A DNA stretch of 64,000 bases from Craspedostauros australis. Its lineage: Eukaryota; Bacillariophyta; Bacillariophyceae; Mastogloiales; Achnanthaceae. Shown here piece after piece: positions 32,057 to 42,619 of the stretch. Position 1 is the stretch's first letter. Every line of letters begins with the position of its first letter. A program made the translations under genes and the position numbers. The notes under the pieces were generated by a model. It worked only from the letters and a program-made list of their open reading frames with translations, was not told where the DNA came from and made no database searches. The stretch is taken from contig JAMXDE010000015.1 in assembly GCA_026770025.1 (NCBI GenBank), positions 186,001 to 250,000 of the forward strand. The letters are read 5' to 3'.

Positions 32057-32819
32057 TGTTGGCAAGTTCCGCTCATGGATACTCTTGCGACTGTGAATGA
32101 CAGTGTTGGTGGTGGTGGTGGTTGCGATTCTGTTTGCTGGTTCATTACGTTGCTATTCCAATTCTGTCTTGGAGTCTCCTGACTATGAGTCAGCATGCAA
32201 GGTGATCTTTTACGATTGCTCGTTTTCTCTCTCTCTCTCTCTTTCTTGCGTGTTGGTTCTACACAATATTCCGTACTCGATACGTGCTCCGTATTTGATA
32301 CGTATTCAGTTGTCTCATCCTCTACTGGCCTACTACTTTGTGTGCAGTTTCCAACATCTCATTCGAACTCCTCCTTGCATATCCACAATCTCAATGTCCC
32401 TTGGTCATCAAATCTTCGCCTTCTCAATCTGATGTGGAGACAGATGTCGACATGGTGACATGATGACATCTTGTCAACGTCAGCTGTCACCTTCCACAGT
32501 CCTTCTGATTCCATGTTCCATCAATGATGCGATGGTCTGGTGAGGATAACGTCATTTGAGGTTTAGTTGGGAAAGACATCGAGCTTCACTTGATGCCATG
32601 CGTTTCCATTGATGGATGGACGGACGATGTTCCTGATACTCTCAGAAATCGTTGATTGCAAATTTCCTCCAGAAATTCTGCTCGTTTTCATGTGTTTGAT
32701 TTGGTGATGTGATTTCGTTCAATCACAGTTCACTCATGACACGAATGTAGTTGTACCATCCGTAGATGAGCATAAGAGAATGGGTGAGTGATGTGCATAC
32801 ACATTTGCACATTCCTACA
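32057..32819 (-). mobile_element. LTR subtype B, 5' LTR of the decayed host element
   Basis: On the minus strand it ends GAGCGGAACTTGCCAACA like the family-1 LTRs, but the body matches the LTR at 62095-62883 better than subtype A. It carries extra CT and GGT microsatellites. The outer end (TGTAGGAATGTGC) is placed by comparison and is uncertain by a few bases. Confidence 0.75.
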
Positions 32820-33544
32820 GTCGTGGATGATTTTTCCACTTGCTTGCGCCATTGCACAGAGAGTGAGTGATGCATACAACCATGCACACAAAACCCCAAC
32901 AAACAAGTACATGGAAGGCTCTCATTCAAAGCTACACACTGAGGAATTGGTAAGGTGCATCACAGAGACGTTGACAACAACAAGTCAAAACGAAACGAGC
33001 AAGTTCCAGTGTGCAACACACAGCATACACAACTTTGATGCATACAAGAGCGTTGGGTGAACGCAACTAGAATGTGGCGAACCCTGTAAGATCGAGCACC
33101 TTGATAGTGGCGGTAAGCAGTCGTGTATTCTATTGCAGTGCAGATAATAATGCTGTGTTTGCGATCATGATGCGCAGCAGGGTACTCCAAAAAAGATGAC
33201 TCATGCACGCGACGAGCCAGCCTGTAGCATGCGCACGAAGCTCGTATTTGCCCACATGATCGCCGCGAACAGAAAGGAGACAAAATGAACGAATACCTGA
33301 TACTGGGATGGAGGTGTCTCATTGAGCAACTCAGAGAAATGACGTCACATGTTGATGTGGTGTTGCGACACACCCACAAAGACAAAAAAGAGTCTGTTGA
33401 TGACGTGGTTGCGAGCGTGCAGCACTCGGGAAGGGAGTTTTGGGAATAACAGGAAAAGGGTTTACCGCAGCTTTCAACTTAACCCTTTACCGTTAATGAC
33501 AGTCCCAACTCATGTCCCACAGCACACTCGTCCGAGCGGAGTAG
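32820..33544. other. Intergenic stretch, no gene recognised
   Basis: The longest frame (141 codons on the minus strand) is Cys/Ser-rich and without motif. No target duplication of the host LTR was found here. Confidence 0.5.
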
Positions 33545-33688
33545 TACGTGGTTTGGCTCGATAGACGACGTCACGTTTGACAAAGCTCCAACACTTGGCT
33601 CGACACGACAGAATTTTCGTGTTCGGCGCGTTCGTGGCCAGCGCTCTTTCTTTCGTATCGACGGACAGGCGCGAACAGGTTATGACCC
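33545..33688. repeat. Dispersed repeat, copy 2 of 2
   Basis: Same-orientation match to 9650-9795. It lies just outside the left arm of the foldback element at 33713. Confidence 0.75.
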
Positions 33689-33884
33689 ACTTGAGTGACG
33701 GGACCTGCAGTCGGTCCTGGGGCTTCCGGTAAAACGGACTATCGGACGAACGAACAGCATCACGATTTGGTTAACGGACAATGTTAGTCGTGAATGCGAA
33801 ATTATTAGTCCTGGTTGGAATGTCGTACTTGGCATTTATGGTTGTATCAATCCGTGATTGAATTGTCTCTAGCCTGCAGTGAAA

Positions 33885-34002
33885 AAAAGATGCCCTATTT
33901 AGGGCACGTTTTGAAAAGGTGCCCTATTTAAGGCACGTTTTGAAAAGATGCCCTATTTAAGGCACGTTTTGAAAAAGTGCCCTAATTTAGGGCACGTTTT
34001 GT
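33885..34002. repeat. Palindromic tandem array 1 (4 units, about 32 bp)
   Basis: Each unit contains a palindrome of the form TGCCCTATTTAGGGCA, followed by CGTTTTGAAAA. Variants read ATTTAAGG or AATTTAGG at the centre. Confidence 0.9.
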
Positions 34003-34221
34003 TTCACAATAGCCCAGCCAAGATTGGACACATTCCACAAAACCATCAACGGGGAACGATGTGGACATCACTGAATGACGAATCAGAACACTAATACTTA
34101 TCGTCATCTTGGCGTGACATGACTTTGATAATCCTCTGTCGTCGCCTTGTTGCGCGGGATTTGCTCTTGCTCTTTCTGTCGTCCAATCGGCTGCGAACAG
34201 CGACGTGTGGATGAGGGAGAA

Positions 34222-34397
34222 AAGGTGCCCTATTTAGGGCACGTTTTGAAAAGATGCCCTATTTAGGGCACGTTTTGAAAAGGTGCCCTATATAAGGCAC
34301 GTTTTGAAAAGATGCCCTATATAAGGCACGTTTTGAAAAGGTGCCCTAATTTAGGGCATGGTTTGAGAACGTGCCCTATTTTAGGGCATCTTTTGAC
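34222..34397. repeat. Palindromic tandem array 2 (6 units, about 32 bp)
   Basis: Same unit as array 1, with centres TATTTAGG, TATATAAGG and AATTTAGG. Some changes are paired on both sides of the palindrome. Confidence 0.9.
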
Positions 34398-34553
34398 ATC
34401 GTACAGATACGAGTCGCGAGTGGCGACGACAATGTCTGAAGGACATGGCAACCAAGACTAATAAAATCTCGTTCACGACTAACATTGTTCGTAAGTCCGT
34501 TAAAATTCACCCGGACCACCATGTCCGGCAGTTTACCGGAAGCCCCTGGGACA

Positions 34554-35423
34554 CCCCGCAAAACATGGCCAGAGCGGTCCATTCGACCAATCGGACTAAA
34601 TAAAGCACTAAATCCAAATTCCATCCTAATTCACGGAACTTCGCGTGCAAAGCGTTCCAAACTCTTCTTTCACGTTCCAACAATGTCCTCTAGTCGTATT
34701 TCGTTCTTCTACTTAACGCCACCCCGTTGAAATTCTCCGAAAATGACCTACTCTGTTTCAACGCAGTGTCAGTCACGATGAGTCGTGTGAAACTTGCTGT
34801 GCGACTTTTTTTGCATCATGCGAAATATATTGACCTCAGCTGCTTCACAATTGCATCATGCGACTTATTTTGACCTCAGCTGCTTCACAATTGCATCATG
34901 CGGCTATTTTGACCTTAAACGTTAATAACACGTTAAATACAATGTCTTGGCGGGACTCGCAATTACATACTACGACAGAACAGTAACCTTGATGCAACCG
35001 TCACATGGCCGGCATGCTCGCGTTTTTTTTTCGGAGTTGTTCTGGACGCGCACGGTGAAACTGCGCGCACTTTGTCCTCCCGGGTGACTGCAGGACGGTC
35101 GGCGAGGTCCGTGTTGGGCTGGTCCGAGCTCGTCGTGTGTTGAGTCCCGTTGCGTGTTTGCTGCTGAGACCCGTTTTGCTTGGTGGCAAAATTGATCGTG
35201 GCGGGCTGTGTGCACATCATTCACAACTCTGTGTGCTCGCTGCTCGCACCAGGGACACCCGGCAAAATGGGTCGAATTAGTCTATCTTGGAGGCTACTGA
35301 TCCAGCCAATCAAAACTCGTGGTTTTTGCGATGACAAAAGATCCCGCAAGAGGAATGTTCTCGAATCAAATTTTCGTTCTCAGGAACTCTTTGAAGGTCA
35401 TAGCTTCCAGTTTTATTTATGGG
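34554..35423. other. Intergenic stretch with a triple 52-bp repeat
   Basis: No supported gene. At about 34795-34915 three tandem units share CATCATGCG followed by TTTTGACCTCAGCTGCTTCACAATTG. A block CTCCGAAAATGAC near 34735 recurs near 36237 with a related downstream sequence. Confidence 0.6.
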
Positions 35424-35429
35424 TATATC

Positions 35430-36222
35430 TGTTGGAAATCCGGGGTGGTGTTAGTAGTAGAAGACTAATCGATATTAGAATCTACTCTTTCGAACTGTGA
35501 GCTCTTCATTGCTCTTTCATCTTGATGATCGATCTCCTGCTGCAATCCTCGTGGTTGCATCTGCTTATCTCCCATGCATTCATCTTGCAAGGTTGCCCAT
35601 CTCGTGAATTCACCCTGTCTTTCCTCTGATAGATTCATCATCGTAGACATGGTTGATTCACAGGCATCACCGATTCGATTCACTCGGTCGGATCGTCATC
35701 TTCGTGTTTTTCACAAAACACAAGAGACACAACTGTTCTCACGGTTGAACCGTTGTTCTCACGATTTCTCACACGATGTCTCGTGTTGAGGCAGACATCC
35801 CTTATCACTTTCCTTTTGCTGGTTCGTTACCAGCTTCATCCATTATCACCGGAGGGTTCTCTCACGATCCTTTTTGTACTTTGTGGTAATGGAATATTCC
35901 CACTCCTCGGTTCTTTGTTTGTCATTACTTGAGGGCTGTATTCGCTTGTACCTGATGATGGTCACGAATGCATCATTGCAGCCCCGTGTGACATGCAACC
36001 GTGTATTGGATGATTGCATTACCCTTCACAGTCATCATCATCCGATCCACACTTGTCAATCACCATTTGTCTCATGGTACCATTCGCCCTGTCATGTACC
36101 TCACATTTTGGTGTTCATAATGTCACAGTGGGAGGTGCGGTAATACGGTGTTTCATGGTACTTGTCTTCTCACTCTTGGGAGGTGCGGCAATTATGCGTT
36201 TCATAACACCCGATTCCTGACA
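35430..36222 (-). mobile_element. Solo LTR, family 2-like, 793 bp
   Basis: On the minus strand it starts TGTCAGGAATCGGGTG and ends GGATTTCCAACA. Perfect 6-bp target duplications TATATC lie at 35424-35429 and 36223-36228. It is similar along its length to the LTR at 646-1565 but lacks that copy's internal duplication. Confidence 0.92.
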
Positions 36223-36698
36223 TATATCATGGAGAAACTCCGAAAATGACTCTGCAACACTGTCTTGATTTAATCCCGACCAGTCGTGCGAAAACCGAAC
36301 CCTTGATTTAAATAGCCGTCATTCGATTTAAATATCCGTCATTCGATTTATTTATCCGTCTCTCGATTTATTTATCTGTCATTCGATTTATTTAGAATTA
36401 GAAACTGTTTGTCATCGGTATAGACGGGACTCGATCAATTAGACCAGCGGCATCAATGCCTCGTTTTGTTTCTCCGAAATAGGTCCAACAGGGTTTCGCA
36501 CTAAGTTCTTCGAAAGGAGATTCGTTCTTCGCCAATAGAGAGTTATCGCACTCAGCTCGCTCGACCCCCTGTGTCATGTCGCAGTTCACATTGACTCTCG
36601 AGTAGAGAAACTGCACAGGACTGATTCGTGACAGAATCCTGCTTGGATTAGGTCGAGCGATTTTGAGTCTGCGCCACGACTGAGGTACTAATTTAGAC
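36223..36698. other. Upstream flank of the transposase gene, with 20-bp tandem repeat
   Basis: About 36303-36392 contains five tandem units resembling ATTCGATTTAAATATCCGTC. 36609-36658 resembles 59229-59278. No terminal inverted repeat for the downstream transposase was identified. Confidence 0.6.
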
Positions 36699-38120
36699 GT
36701 GTTCGTCGACTCCTCCCGAAGAACACCACAATTGGTGACATCAACGTTGACACATCACCTCCCTCCGATTTGTTGTTGCTGCATGGCAGTTGTCCTCCCT
36801 GCTATACTTGGAACAATGTTTCCTGCGAGATGCATTTTTCGACGTTCGCCACACCATTGCATGAATACTTGTTCTTGCCCACTGGCCATTCTCAGAATCA
36901 CCCCCATGGTGCTACGGACTTGGAACGCTCTCCCCGAGAGGCAGGCTTTGGAGGAAGCCAATCGTTGGTTTGTGGAGGCTGTCACCGAGCTTTCGCAGAT
37001 TGATTGGCAGGGTCTAGACTACTCTGGTGTTGTTCTTCTTCTGCAGCACTACAGTAGCATCATCGCATTAGGCCGCCACGTGCTGGAGATGCAGCAGCTC
37101 TATCTCGGTCCGTTAGGTCCTCCTCCTCTGTACACCAATCGCAACATTGCCATCGCAGAATTGGAGGACAACGAAGCTGTTCCTCACTTCCGCTTCCGAG
37201 TGTGCTACCTCCAACGCTTGGCCGACCGTCTCTGGCCGAAGTTCCAGGCAGTGTCTGGTGAGAATGATCGTGCTTACATTCAAGTGAAGAACAGATACAC
37301 CGTATCATACGAAATGGGATTGCTTCTGATGCTGTACCGTCTTGCACATCGTGGACGATTGTGTGACATGGAGGATAGATTCAGTATGGACAGCAACCGC
37401 ATATCCAACATTCTCTATACTTTTTACGCTTACTTCTACGCAATCGCCAAGCCATACCTGAGCAACATCGGTTTGTTTCATCCTCGTTTTCCGGATTATG
37501 CAAAGAACAACCATCGTCTCACCCACGGCTTGGTAGATGATGTGTTTGGTTACGTCGATGGTACTTTCTGGGAAACGTGTCGTCCCAAGGAGAATCAAAA
37601 GGACCTATACTCCGGCTACAAACGCGGGCATGGCTTGCACTATCAGGGCATCGTCGCGCCAGATGGCTTGTTCATCCACTACTTTGGGCCAATTGTGGGT
37701 GCTCGCGGTGATGGATACATGTTCTCTCAAAGCCACGTTGAGGAGGACCTGGAAGTATTGATGCCCATGGACGAGAACAATCTGCCTCTCCGGCTATACG
37801 GCGACGCTGCATATCCCAATACGCCGTATATTTTCAGTGCATTCAAACACACCGTCCCAGGATCATCAGAGGCGCAGTGCAACAAGGACATGGCATCGGG
37901 ACGCATCTGTGTCGAGTGGGCGTTCAAGGAGATTACCAAGAATTTCCCATTGGTGACTGTCCGCAACGCCAACAAGACTCTCCTGAATCCTCTCACCAGC
38001 ATCCACTACATCGTCAACTTTCTCACCAACATCCATTGCACCATGAATGGAAATCAGCAATCCGCAAGATACCATTCTCACAAGCTCACATTTGAAGAGT
38101 ATATCAATCTCATCCCCTAA
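36699..38120 (+). CDS. PIF/Harbinger-type DDE transposase-like protein (up to 473 aa)
   Basis: A DDE_Tnp_4-like transposase expected to cut and join DNA ends of a Harbinger-type element. The catalytic triad can be seen: Asp287 in FGYVDGTFW, Asp369 in LYGDAAYP and Glu406 in CVEWAFKEI, with spacings normal for the family. The central GYKRGHGLHYQGIVAPDG is also typical. The frame opens at 36699, but the first 40-70 residues are Cys/Pro-rich and look like leader. A start at the ATG near 36817 or 36906 (VLRTWNALPERQALEEANRWF) is equally possible. The gene is intact. It could belong to a transposon whose ends I could not find, or be a domesticated HARBI1-like gene. The gene at 39668-41572 may be its partner. 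Confidence 0.82.
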   Translation: MFVDSSRRTPQLVTSTLTHHLPPICCCCMAVVLPAILGTMFPARCIFRRSPHHCMNTCSCPLAILRITPMVLRTWNALPERQALEEANRWFVEAVTELSQIDWQGLDYSGVVLLLQHYSSIIALGRHVLEMQQLYLGPLGPPPLYTNRNIAIAELEDNEAVPHFRFRVCYLQRLADRLWPKFQAVSGENDRAYIQVKNRYTVSYEMGLLLMLYRLAHRGRLCDMEDRFSMDSNRISNILYTFYAYFYAIAKPYLSNIGLFHPRFPDYAKNNHRLTHGLVDDVFGYVDGTFWETCRPKENQKDLYSGYKRGHGLHYQGIVAPDGLFIHYFGPIVGARGDGYMFSQSHVEEDLEVLMPMDENNLPLRLYGDAAYPNTPYIFSAFKHTVPGSSEAQCNKDMASGRICVEWAFKEITKNFPLVTVRNANKTLLNPLTSIHYIVNFLTNIHCTMNGNQQSARYHSHKLTFEEYINLIP

Positions 38121-38279
38121 GTGCACAGAGAGGTCGACGGAGGCGGTTTAGTTACATAAAATATGAATTAGATATTGCACTATGCATGTACTATTTCCAT
38201 GCCTACATGTGCAGTTGTGTGCGTTGTCGTGGAATGGGTTCGCCGGCGCCCAAGATTTTGCGCACGGATTCTCCTTGCA

Positions 38280-39600
38280 ACGGATGGACGAGTGCATGGA
38301 CGGATGGATGCATGAATGGATGGATGATTGGATCAATGAATGGATGGATCAGTCGATCAATGAATGGATCGATGAATGGATAAATGGATGGGTTGATGAA
38401 TGGATGGGTCGATGAATGAATGGATGGATCAATCGATGAATGGATGGATCAATCGACGAATGGATGGATCAATCGACGAATGGATGGATCAATCGATGAA
38501 TGGATCGATCGATCGATGAATGGATGGATGGGGGGATCGGTGAATGAATGGATCGATGAATGGATGGGTCGATCGATGAATGAATGGATCGATCGATGAA
38601 TGAATGGATCGATGAATGGATGGGTCGATCGACGAATGGATGGATCAATCGACGAATGGATCGATCAATCGAGGAATGGATCGATCAATCGATGAATGGA
38701 TGGGGCGATCGGTGAATGAATGGATCGATGAATGGATGGGTCGATCGATGAATGAATGGATCGATGAATGGATGGGTCGATCGACGAATGGATCGATCAA
38801 TCGACGAATGGATCGATCAATCGACGAATGGATCGATCAATCGATGAATGGATGGGTCGATGAATGGATGGATCGATGGATCGATGAATGGATGGGTCGA
38901 TCGATGAATGAATGGATCGATGAATGGATGGATCGATCGACGAATGGATGGGTCGATCGATGAATGAATGGGTCGATCGATGCATGGATCGATGAATGGA
39001 TGAATGAATGGATCGATGAATGAATCGATCGATGAATGGATGGATCGATGAATGGATGGATCGATGAATGGATGGATCGATGAATGGATGGATCGATGAA
39101 TGGATGGATCGATGAATGGATGGATCGATGAATGGATGGGGCGATCGGTGAATGAATGGATCGATGAATGGATGGGGCGATCGGTGAATGAATGGATCGA
39201 TGAATGGATGGGTCGATCGATGAATGGATGGGTCGATGAATGAATGGATCGATGAATGGATCGATTGAGGAATGGTTCGATCGATTGAGGAATGGTTCGA
39301 TCGATGAATGGATGGTTCGATCGATGAATGGATGGGTCGATGAATGGATGGATCGATCGAGGAATGGATCGATGGATCGATCGATGAATGGATCGACGGA
39401 TCAATGAATGGATGGATCGACGGATCGATGAATGGATGGATCGACGAATGGATGGATGGATGGATCGACGAATGGATGGATGCATGGAGGGGCAATCGCA
39501 CAGATGGATGCGTGAATGTATGGATGGATGGAATGATGGATGCATGAATGGATTGATGAATCAATGGATCGATGCATGGATCAATGGATGCATGGTGGCA
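38280..39600. repeat. GGAT/CGAT minisatellite, about 1.3 kb
   Basis: A low-complexity array built from ATGGATGGATCGATGA and ATGGATCAATCGACGA type units. It lies between the convergent transposase gene and the low-complexity gene. Long Ser/Ile/His/Pro frames on one strand and Trp/Met/Asp frames on the other are artefacts of the repeat. Confidence 0.95.
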
Positions 39601-39667
39601 TGCACGGCGGTGTTGAGAACAGCGAAACGAAATGTGCAGTCATTGGCAATGAATGAAGGGGTGAGTG

Positions 39668-40013
39668 TCAGTTTGTTTTGTTGCTACTGCTACTGCCATC
39701 ACCATCGCGATTTCCATTTCTGCTTCCGTTGCCACTGCCACTTCCGTCGCCGTCACTGCCACGGTGGCTGTTGCTGTTGCTGTTACTGTTGATGTTGCTG
39801 CTGCCATTGCCGTTGCCACTGCCGTTGCCATTGGTGATGCGGTAGTTTTGGGACATGAGGTCCACGAGTGACCTAATATCCGACGAGAGCCTCTCTTGCC
39901 CGTACCGCAACTGTGAAGTCTCTCCCTGAAGGCGCTCGCGATCCTCATCCTGGTGGCGGCTCAAATCGTGCATCATCTGTTGCTGATTCACGATGAGCTG
40001 GATTAATTGGTCG

Positions 40014-40045
<32 letters not shown>

Positions 40046-41263
40046 GGTGGTGGTGGTGGTGCTTGTGGCGGTGCCAATGCTGCTGGTGGTATTGCTGTTG
40101 ATGTTGCTGCTGTTGTGGATAGGCGCCCTTGACCCTGCAGCTGGTGCTGCAAAGGAAGGAGCAGGACAGATTGCCATGATTGGATTTGATCCGGCTTGGC
40201 CAGGACCCAGAGGCATTGCTGCATGCAGCCAATCTGCAAGCTTGTTTTGTGTGTTGTCGAGCCTGTCGAGGAGGCTGGACGTTTCCTGCATTTTTTGTTC
40301 CGTGCTCATGCGTGGCTTCTTCGCAGGCTTCGTTTCGGTTGAGGAGTCGCAAGCAGATGCCACATTGTGTTCACTTCCCGCTGCCTTCCTCTTGCGCGCG
40401 GTTTCGGCGGCCTCTTGCTTCAATTCAGCAGGGCGCTTTGCGATCATGGTGGACCTTTGCCTGCTGGTCAGCCTCTTGCGACATTTGGTTCTTCGGTCCG
40501 AGGCGGCGCAATCCTCAAGATAGTCCTTCCGCTCCTGCATGAGGCAGGTGAGCTCATCCAGCCACTGCTTCACATTCTCTTCCATGCCACTGCGGCCAGG
40601 GGTGGTGTTCAAGAACTGCTCAGTGAATTTCATGAGGTTGGTGAAGCGGTTGGTCAACGAGGACTCCTTTGGCTTGTCAGGAAACACCGAGGGGTTCTCC
40701 TCATGGACTGTATTGCGGATGATTGACCATGCAATGCCGATGGGTGGTATCCATGGCTTATTGGGAAGCCTGGCCACCACATCGATGAGGATTCTGTCAC
40801 ATGGTTGCGGTGCATCCAGCCAAGGGAAGTAGTCGACCTTGCCCTTCAGGTCATAGTACATGGGAGGGAAACGCATTTTGGTCTTGGCGACAGTGGCAGT
40901 GGGAGTGAGCCATGGCATGGACTGATTGCCATTGCTCATGATCATCGCAGTTTCGAAGGTCGAGGTACGAGGAGCTGGCGGGTTGTTGCGATGGTGTGCC
41001 CTCTCGTTGCTGTTCCGCTCTTGAGGTGTTGTTGTTGTAGAGAGTGCGTCGTTGGTGAGAGCCGTAGTGCGGGAAGAGTCGTCGTCACGCTCCGCAGAGG
41101 CGACGCCTGTGTCATGTGGCGGTTTCGCGTCATTGCCATCAGAAGGAGGTTGAAGGACGAAGGTGGACAGCGAAGGAGGCTGCACTGCACTCCCAGCAGG
41201 ACGGTTGCTGCTGTCGTCAAGGCGGAGGGTGGAGGGATCCTGGCAAGGATGGGATGGATCCAT
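39668..41263 (-). CDS. Low-complexity protein, possible Harbinger-associated DNA-binding partner
   Basis: The frame is open from 41572, but MDPSHPCQD at 41263 is the likelier start, giving about 532 residues. The ordered core (residues about 130-240 from that start; includes MYYDLKGKVDYFPW, PNKPWIPPIGIAW and SLTNRFTNLMKF) is predicted helical and Trp-rich. A basic stretch with KRLTSRQRS and KRKAAG follows, then a Gln/Asn/Thr repeat tract and a Gly/Asn/Ser tail. PIF/Harbinger elements typically encode a second, Myb/SANT-like protein, and the neighbouring transposase makes that role plausible, but I cannot match the Trp spacing to a Myb motif with certainty. The low-complexity tails arise from GTT/GGT and GCTGTT repeats. 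Confidence 0.5.
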
Positions 41264-41572
41264 GATGGAAGGAGATGGTATGTTGCTGATTTGGCAACAA
41301 GACGCACAGTGGGGTGGGGTTGGGATGGATTGGCTGTTGTAGCTGTGTGTTGCTGTCACAAAGGGACGGAGGTATAGTGGAGGTGGAGTGATGCGAATGA
41401 TGCGGATGATGCGGAGGAAGAAGGAAATATGTGCTGTGTTGTGCTGTGAATTGGTGTGATGCGATGTGATTTCGTGCCATGTGTCTCGCGGTGATTCTCC
41501 TTGATGTCGTTGTTCCACATGGCACGCAGACGAGGCATCCCAGCCACACAAATAGAGCCATGGAGACGACAA

Positions 41573-41999
41573 GAACGATTGAAACAGAGTGCTAAATCAA
41601 GCAACATGATTGGCTGTTTTTTGTTTACGCGTGGAAGTGCTATTTTTTGCCGGGACTGTACGAGCTGAGAACATTTCAGTTTGGAGCGCCCGAACTGAAT
41701 GATATAGAACGAGTTTTGGGATCATACGGGTCGTACCGTCTGTCAGTCGACCGTTGCGGTCATCTGATCTTGTGCAATGACTCCTACGCGCCAACGGTGT
41801 AGCAGTTTCGTACGTGAGCATGTGTCAGCAACAGAATCCTGTCAGAGCAGGAGAGAACACACAGTTTCGAGGACCACAGCTCGAAACAGCAACAACAACA
41901 ACAACAACAGCCTATAACGATAGATAGGATCGTCTTCTGTGTGTCTTGAGGTCTCTCCTTTGCAGGACCTACCAGCTTGCAAGCATCAGAATTCATTCT
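41573..41999. other. Intergenic stretch, nothing recognised
   Basis: A (CAA)n tract lies at about 41889-41911. The left inverted repeat of the large transposon begins at 42000. Confidence 0.5.
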
Positions 42000-42123
42000 A
42001 TATCCATAATGAGGGTTTTCATGTCTGTGGAGACAAACTCTACGTAACTTGTCTCCACAGGCAAATTGAAGTCTCAATTTGCCTCCACAGACAAATCGAC
42101 CCCCATTTGCCTGTGGAGACAAA
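42000..42123. repeat. Left terminal inverted repeat of the large transposon
   Basis: Contains several self-complementary segments of the type TTTGTCTGTGGAGACAAA and CAATTTGCCTCCACAGAC, so the repeat can itself fold into small hairpins. Confidence 0.8.
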
Positions 42124-42619
42124 CGGAAGGTCGCCGAAAATGGCAACGTACTACTTAAGTCCCACATTCCTCCACGATGTCCCGTGTTGCAGAAAAAAAA
42201 AACGATTTCGCTCCGAAACCCGAAAGTGGTTTTTTTTTCTGACTCCTTCGAGTAACGCGTTTATTTGGCGATTTTATAAAAAAAAACCACGATACAGCAC
42301 GGCGTCATTGGTCATGTCTCAGGGGTTCCTTTCCGTGCGCCTGTCTTGCTTTCTCGACGTCATGGGATCTGGGGTAATCATATTCTACCTTGCTATTTCG
42401 ATGTCTGGTACCTGCGTCCACCAACATGCTTGTCGTGCTTCTCATCATGCATCAGTTTTTCGGCACTGTCTCCTTCACAATCCCGGCACCGGATTCTGGT
42501 GCTTTTGGTGCAGCTTTTCACAAATACTTGGCGACAACAGTGCATCCTCTCTCTCCTCCTGATGGCACATGAGTTCCTTGCAAATCAATTCTTATCATCG
42601 TTTCATTATTCCTGGATCC
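42124..42619. other. Transposon 3' flank between left TIR and the gene end
   Basis: Probable 3' untranslated and sub-terminal DNA of the large transposon. Homopolymer A and T tracts lie at about 42191-42290. No gene is seen. Confidence 0.5.

Larger units (their letters stand above)
11290..32819 (-). mobile_element. Decayed minus-strand copia element hosting two nested insertions
   Basis: Minus-strand pieces at 31375-32056, 21123-23991 and 12077-13182 join collinearly into one family-1-like copia pol gene. They are interrupted by the plus-strand elements at 23992-31374 and 13183-21122. An LTR sits at each end (32057-32819 as 5', 11290-12076 as 3'). These two LTRs belong to clearly different subtypes and I find no matching target duplication outside them, so the host may be a recombinant of two elements. 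Most of gag is deleted and pol has a frameshift; it is dead. Confidence 0.85.
33713..34553. mobile_element. Foldback/MITE-like element, about 840 bp
   Basis: The left arm (33713-33817) and right arm (34449-34553) are inverted copies of each other, about 105 bp each and imperfect. Shared blocks are GGGGCTTCCGGTAAA/TTTACCGGAAGCCCC, AATGTTAGTCGTGAA/TTCACGACTAACATT and ATTAGTC near the inner ends. There is no coding sequence between the arms; instead it holds two arrays of short palindromes (33885-34002 and 34222-34397). This makes it a non-autonomous foldback element. No clear target duplication was found. Confidence 0.75.

Noticed and set aside
33885-34397. Possible CRISPR array (regular palindromic repeats)
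   Set aside because: The spacers are almost identical to each other (CGTTTTGAAAA), the repeats are contiguous, there are no cas genes, and the setting is eukaryotic.
38797-39564. Frames of about 250 codons made of Ser, Ile, His and Pro
   Set aside because: Products of a simple GGAT/CGAT minisatellite open in several frames.
36223-41999. Terminal inverted repeats of a Harbinger element around the transposase
   Set aside because: No convincing inverted pair was found by eye between 36223-36698 and either 38121-38280 or 41573-41999.
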